A DNA stretch of 17,069 bases from Clostridia bacterium (GTDB lineage Bacteria > Bacillota > Clostridia > Oscillospirales > Acutalibacteraceae): contig CAAEVU010000148.1 of NCBI GenBank assembly GCA_900759575.1, positions 1-17,069 on the forward strand, in the 5' to 3' direction. Shown here in pieces: positions 14,707-17,069 of this stretch. The translations under genes were made by a program, and so were the position numbers. Each line of letters opens with the position of its first letter. The first letter of the stretch is position 1. The notes below the pieces were generated by a model. That model was not told where the DNA came from, did no database searches, and saw only the letters and a program-made list of their open reading frames with translations.

Positions 14707-14933
14707 AAATGCTGAGAAGGAAAGAAGTACCTGTCCCGTCAGGCGTCAGAGAGAAGGGGCCACCGGCTGAAAACCCCTTTCACCCAGGGATGGCGAAATG
14801 CGTTCCGGAGCAGGCGGGGGGAAATCCCCGTCCGGCGGGAGCCGTTACAAGCCAAACGAGCCTAAAAGCGAAGTGGGACCGCGATAGATCATCGCCTTCG
14901 CAAACGCATATGCGTTTGCGAGGGCGTTTTTTT
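14707..14933 (+). ncRNA. T-box riboswitch, tRNA-Cys specific (specifier UGC)
   Basis: A leader that reads the charging state of tRNA-Cys and permits transcription of cysE-cysS when the tRNA is uncharged. Stem I opens with GAGAAGGAAAGAAGTA (14714-14729), contains the AGAGAG motif (14748-14753) and GGCTGAAAA, and closes with GTTCCGGAGC. In the specifier loop GAAATGCG, the codon is UGC at 14799-14801, in the same place as GGC in the glyQS T-box. A Stem III-like hairpin (GGGG/CCCC, 14816-14829) follows. In the antiterminator, GCGAAG (14868-14873) pairs with CTTCGC (14896-14901), GCGAT (14881-14885) pairs with ATCGC (14891-14895), and the 7-nt bulge TGGGACC receives the tRNA end. The 3' half overlaps the terminator stem, so the two are mutually exclusive. 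Confidence 0.95.
14893..14933 (+). terminator. T-box regulated intrinsic terminator
   Basis: A long stem runs from CGCCTTCGCAAACGC (14893-14907) to GCGTTTGCGAGGGCG (14912-14926), with loop ATAT and one G-U pair, followed by seven T's (14927-14933). Its left arm is shared with the T-box antiterminator. Confidence 0.95.
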
Positions 14934-14970
14934 ATCCGGTCCCGTCAATAGAGAGAAAGGGGATGCTGCC

Positions 14971-15642
14971 ATGTTTCGTACACTGAAAGAGGACCTGGAC
15001 GCGGTCATGGACCGGGACCCGGCTGCCCGTTCCCGGTGGGAGGTATTTTTCCTCTATTCCGGGTTTAAGGCGGTGCGCTCCCATCGAAAGGCCAACTGGT
15101 GTTACCGGCATAACCTGAAATTTCTGGCCCGCTGGATCTCCCAGCGTTCCCGGCGGAAAACGGGGATCGAGATCCACCCCGCCGCCCAAATCGGGAAAGG
15201 GCTGTTCATCGACCACGGCATGGGCGTGGTCATTGGGGAAACCACCCAGATCGGCGACAACTGCACCTTGTATCAAGGCGTGACCCTGGGAGGTACGGGT
15301 AAAGATCACGGCAAACGCCACCCCACCTTGGGAGATAACGTGTTGGTGGGAGCGGGCGCCAAAGTGCTGGGCCCCTTTACCGTGGGGGATAATGCCCGGG
15401 TGGCAGCCGGCGCCGTGGTGTTGGATGCCGTTCCCCCGGACGCCACCGCTGTGGGCGTGCCCGCCCGGGTGGTGAAGATCGGCAATAAGCGGGTGGAACA
15501 TCCCAGCCAGCAGCTGGACCAGATCCACGTGGCGGACCCGGTGTCCATGGAGCTGTGCAGGCTGCGGGGAGAATTGGAGCGGCTGCAACATCGCGTGGAA
15601 AGCTTGGAAAAGCCGGGAACCGCCCCGGCCCCGGAAGGATAA
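14971..15642 (+). CDS. cysE: Serine O-acetyltransferase
   Basis: A 223-residue cytoplasmic enzyme that acetylates L-serine with acetyl-CoA, the first step of cysteine synthesis. The short N-terminal helical domain (LKEDLDAVMDRDPAAR) is typical of the Gram-positive EpsC/CysE type. A left-handed beta-helix of hexapeptide repeats covers ~65-168. The catalytic histidine is H82 in LFIDHGMGVVIGET. Its partner acid is E67 (GIEIHPA) where the E. coli enzyme has Asp143; Glu here is usual in the Bacillus/Clostridium branch. TLYQGVTLGGTGKDHGKRHP is the acetyl-CoA/serine site region. A heptad-like tail (LCRLRGELERLQHRVESLE) looks coiled-coil. ATG 14971 has AAAGGGGA about 8 nt upstream. It is controlled by the T-box upstream and co-transcribed with cysS. 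Confidence 0.95.
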   Translation: MFRTLKEDLDAVMDRDPAARSRWEVFFLYSGFKAVRSHRKANWCYRHNLKFLARWISQRSRRKTGIEIHPAAQIGKGLFIDHGMGVVIGETTQIGDNCTLYQGVTLGGTGKDHGKRHPTLGDNVLVGAGAKVLGPFTVGDNARVAAGAVVLDAVPPDATAVGVPARVVKIGNKRVEHPSQQLDQIHVADPVSMELCRLRGELERLQHRVESLEKPGTAPAPEG

Positions 15643-15656
15643 ATACAGGAATTGAC

Positions 15657-15700
15657 CCGGCCAAAAGCCGGTAGCACAGAACAGGACCGGGAATGCCCGG
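15657..15700 (+). other. Two GC-rich hairpins between cysE and cysS
   Basis: CCGGC/GCCGG (15657-15671, loop CAAAA) and CCGGG/CCCGG (15687-15700, loop AATG) follow each other just upstream of the cysS ribosome binding site. There is no T-run. They may act in mRNA processing or stability between the two cistrons. Confidence 0.45.
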
Positions 15701-15717
15701 AAGAAAGGATGGAACGT

Positions 15718-17069
15718 ATGGAACTTTATAATACTTTGACCCAGAAGAAAGAGACCTTCGTGCCCCACACCCCGGGGCAGGTGAAAATGTATACCTGCGG
15801 CCCCACGGTGTACCATTATGCCCACATTGGCAACCTGCGCACCTACATCATGGAGGACGTGCTGGAAAAGTTCCTCCGGTATGACGGGTACCAGGTGGAC
15901 CGGGTGATGAACATCACCGACGTGGGACATCTGTCCAGTGACGCGGATACCGGCGAGGATAAAATGCTGGCCGGCGCCCGCCGGGAGCACAAAACCGTGC
16001 TGCAAATCGCCAAATTCTACACCGATGCCTTTTTTGCCGACTGCGAAAAGCTCCATATCCGCAAGCCCGATACCGTGGTGCCCGCCACCACCCGGGTGAA
16101 GGATTTTATCCACATGGTGGAAGTGCTGCTCCAGAAAGGCTATGCCTATGAGGCCGGCGGCAACGTGTATTTCGACACCTCCAAGCTGGACAATTATTAT
16201 GTGTTCGGCAACCAGTCCGGGGAAGACCTGGCCGTGGGCGTCCGGGACAGCGTGGAAGAGGACAGCAATAAGCGGAATAAGACCGACTTTGTGCTGTGGT
16301 TCACCAAGTCCAAGTTCGACGACCAGGAGCTGAAATGGGAGTCCCCCTGGGGCTTGGGTTATCCCGGCTGGCACATCGAGTGCTCCGCCATCAGCGTCCA
16401 TTTCTTGGGGGAATACCTGGACATCCATTGCGGCGGCATCGATAACGCCTTCCCCCATCACACCAACGAGATCGCCCAGAGCGAAGCTTTCCTGGGCCAC
16501 CCCTGGTGCAAGTATTGGTTCCATGTGCTCCACCTGAACGACGCCCGGGGCAAAATGAGCAAATCCAAGGGCGGGTTTCTCACCGTGTCCCTGTTGGAAG
16601 AAAAGGGCTATGACCCCCTGGTGTACCGGCTGTTCTGCTTGCAGTCCCATTACCGGAAGCCCTTGACCTTCTCCTTTGAGACGTTGGACAACGCCGCCCA
16701 GGCCTATCAAAAGCTCGTTGCCCGGATCGCTGCCCTGGGAACAGAAGGTGAGCCAGATTTGGAAGCCGCCAAGCCCTTCCAGGAAAAGTTCAAGGAAGCC
16801 TTGGGCAACGACTTGAATACCTCTTTGGGTTTGACCGTGCTGTACGACGTGCTGAAAGCGGACCTTACCGACGCCACCAAACGGTACTTGGTGGGGGACT
16901 TTGACCAGGTGTTGTCCCTGGGCCTGCTGGAAGCGGCAGCCAAGAGCGCCAAGCCTGCCGGGAAAGAGCTTTCCCCGGAGGAGACCGCGGAGATCGAGGA
17001 GCTGATCCAGAAGCGTGCCGAGGCCCGGAAGAATAAGGACTGGGCCACCGCCGACGCCATCCGCGACCA
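15718..17069 (+). CDS. cysS: Cysteinyl-tRNA synthetase (3' end missing)
   Basis: Class I aminoacyl-tRNA synthetase that charges tRNA-Cys. 450 codons are present and the frame is open at the right edge; the family is about 465-475 residues, so only a short C-terminal tail is missing. The HIGH motif is HIGN (36-39) and the KMSKS motif is intact (279-283, followed by KGG). The zinc ligands that select cysteine are all present: C27 (TCGPTVY), C222 (HIECSAIS), H247 and E251 (HHTNEIAQSE). The C-terminal DALR-like helical region begins after FSFETLDNAAQAYQKL. The start is ATG 15718 with AGAAAGGA upstream; an in-frame ATG at 15709 overlaps that site. The gene lies 75 nt after cysE in the same T-box-controlled transcript. 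Confidence 0.96.
   Translation, partial: MELYNTLTQKKETFVPHTPGQVKMYTCGPTVYHYAHIGNLRTYIMEDVLEKFLRYDGYQVDRVMNITDVGHLSSDADTGEDKMLAGARREHKTVLQIAKFYTDAFFADCEKLHIRKPDTVVPATTRVKDFIHMVEVLLQKGYAYEAGGNVYFDTSKLDNYYVFGNQSGEDLAVGVRDSVEEDSNKRNKTDFVLWFTKSKFDDQELKWESPWGLGYPGWHIECSAISVHFLGEYLDIHCGGIDNAFPHHTNEIAQSEAFLGHPWCKYWFHVLHLNDARGKMSKSKGGFLTVSLLEEKGYDPLVYRLFCLQSHYRKPLTFSFETLDNAAQAYQKLVARIAALGTEGEPDLEAAKPFQEKFKEALGNDLNTSLGLTVLYDVLKADLTDATKRYLVGDFDQVLSLGLLEAAAKSAKPAGKELSPEETAEIEELIQKRAEARKNKDWATADAIRD

Noticed and set aside
14932..16710. 592-codon minus-strand open frame opposite cysE and cysS
   Set aside because: It runs through the T-box terminator region and is antisense to two well-identified genes; low-complexity translation resembling no family.
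1..17069. CRISPR arrays, insertion sequences, phage genes, toxin-antitoxin or defence systems
   Set aside because: I looked on both strands and saw no regularly spaced repeats, no transposase or integrase motifs and no recognisable defence genes; every confident gene is metabolic, transport or translation related.

Overview
This window looks like a piece of a moderately GC-rich (roughly mid-to-upper 50s % by eye) chromosome of an anaerobic Firmicute, most likely a Clostridia member of the Oscillospiraceae/Ruminococcaceae type. The reasons are strong AGGAGG-type ribosome binding sites, canonical TTTACA/TTGCAA-17-TATAAT promoters, a tRNA-sensing T-box leader, a GerMN (sporulation/germination) domain, a DUF3842 protein and the clostridial long form of PRPP synthetase. 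The organism assignment is an inference. No phage, insertion sequence, CRISPR array, tRNA or rRNA was recognised.

Left third (1-4434), all on the minus strand. Read in the direction of transcription it holds a YihY/BrkB membrane protein, then an unusual protein with a sigma-factor-like cytoplasmic half, one membrane helix and an extracytoplasmic GerMN-like half, then a DUF3842 protein. These three are tightly packed. A hairpin with a U-rich tail separates them from a Nudix hydrolase and rimO (S12 methylthiotransferase, cut off by the window edge). An AT-rich, non-coding divergent region (4435-4922) follows.

Middle (4809-10852), plus strand. A strong promoter and a 5' stem-loop leader precede an oligopeptide-type ABC importer: lipoprotein binding protein, two permeases and two ATPases (oppABCDF order). 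A GC-rich stem-loop series lies between the binding protein and the permease genes, which would suit higher expression of the binding protein. The operon ends in a textbook intrinsic terminator.

Right third (10853-17069), plus strand. A cytoplasmic GH42 beta-galactosidase with its own putative operator comes first, then a clostridial PRPP synthetase, then a structured non-coding stretch. Last is a complete T-box riboswitch (specifier UGC, cysteine) controlling cysE (serine O-acetyltransferase) and cysS (cysteinyl-tRNA synthetase, cut off by the window edge). Cysteine synthesis and cysteine charging are thus under one tRNA-Cys-sensing switch.

Most of the window is ordinary metabolic and housekeeping content. 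The parts most worth a second look are the sigma-like/GerMN fusion protein, the binding-protein leader whose 10-bp inverted repeat encloses a seven-codon ORF, the inverted repeat over the GH42 promoter, and the T-box with an unexpected discriminator-pairing base.
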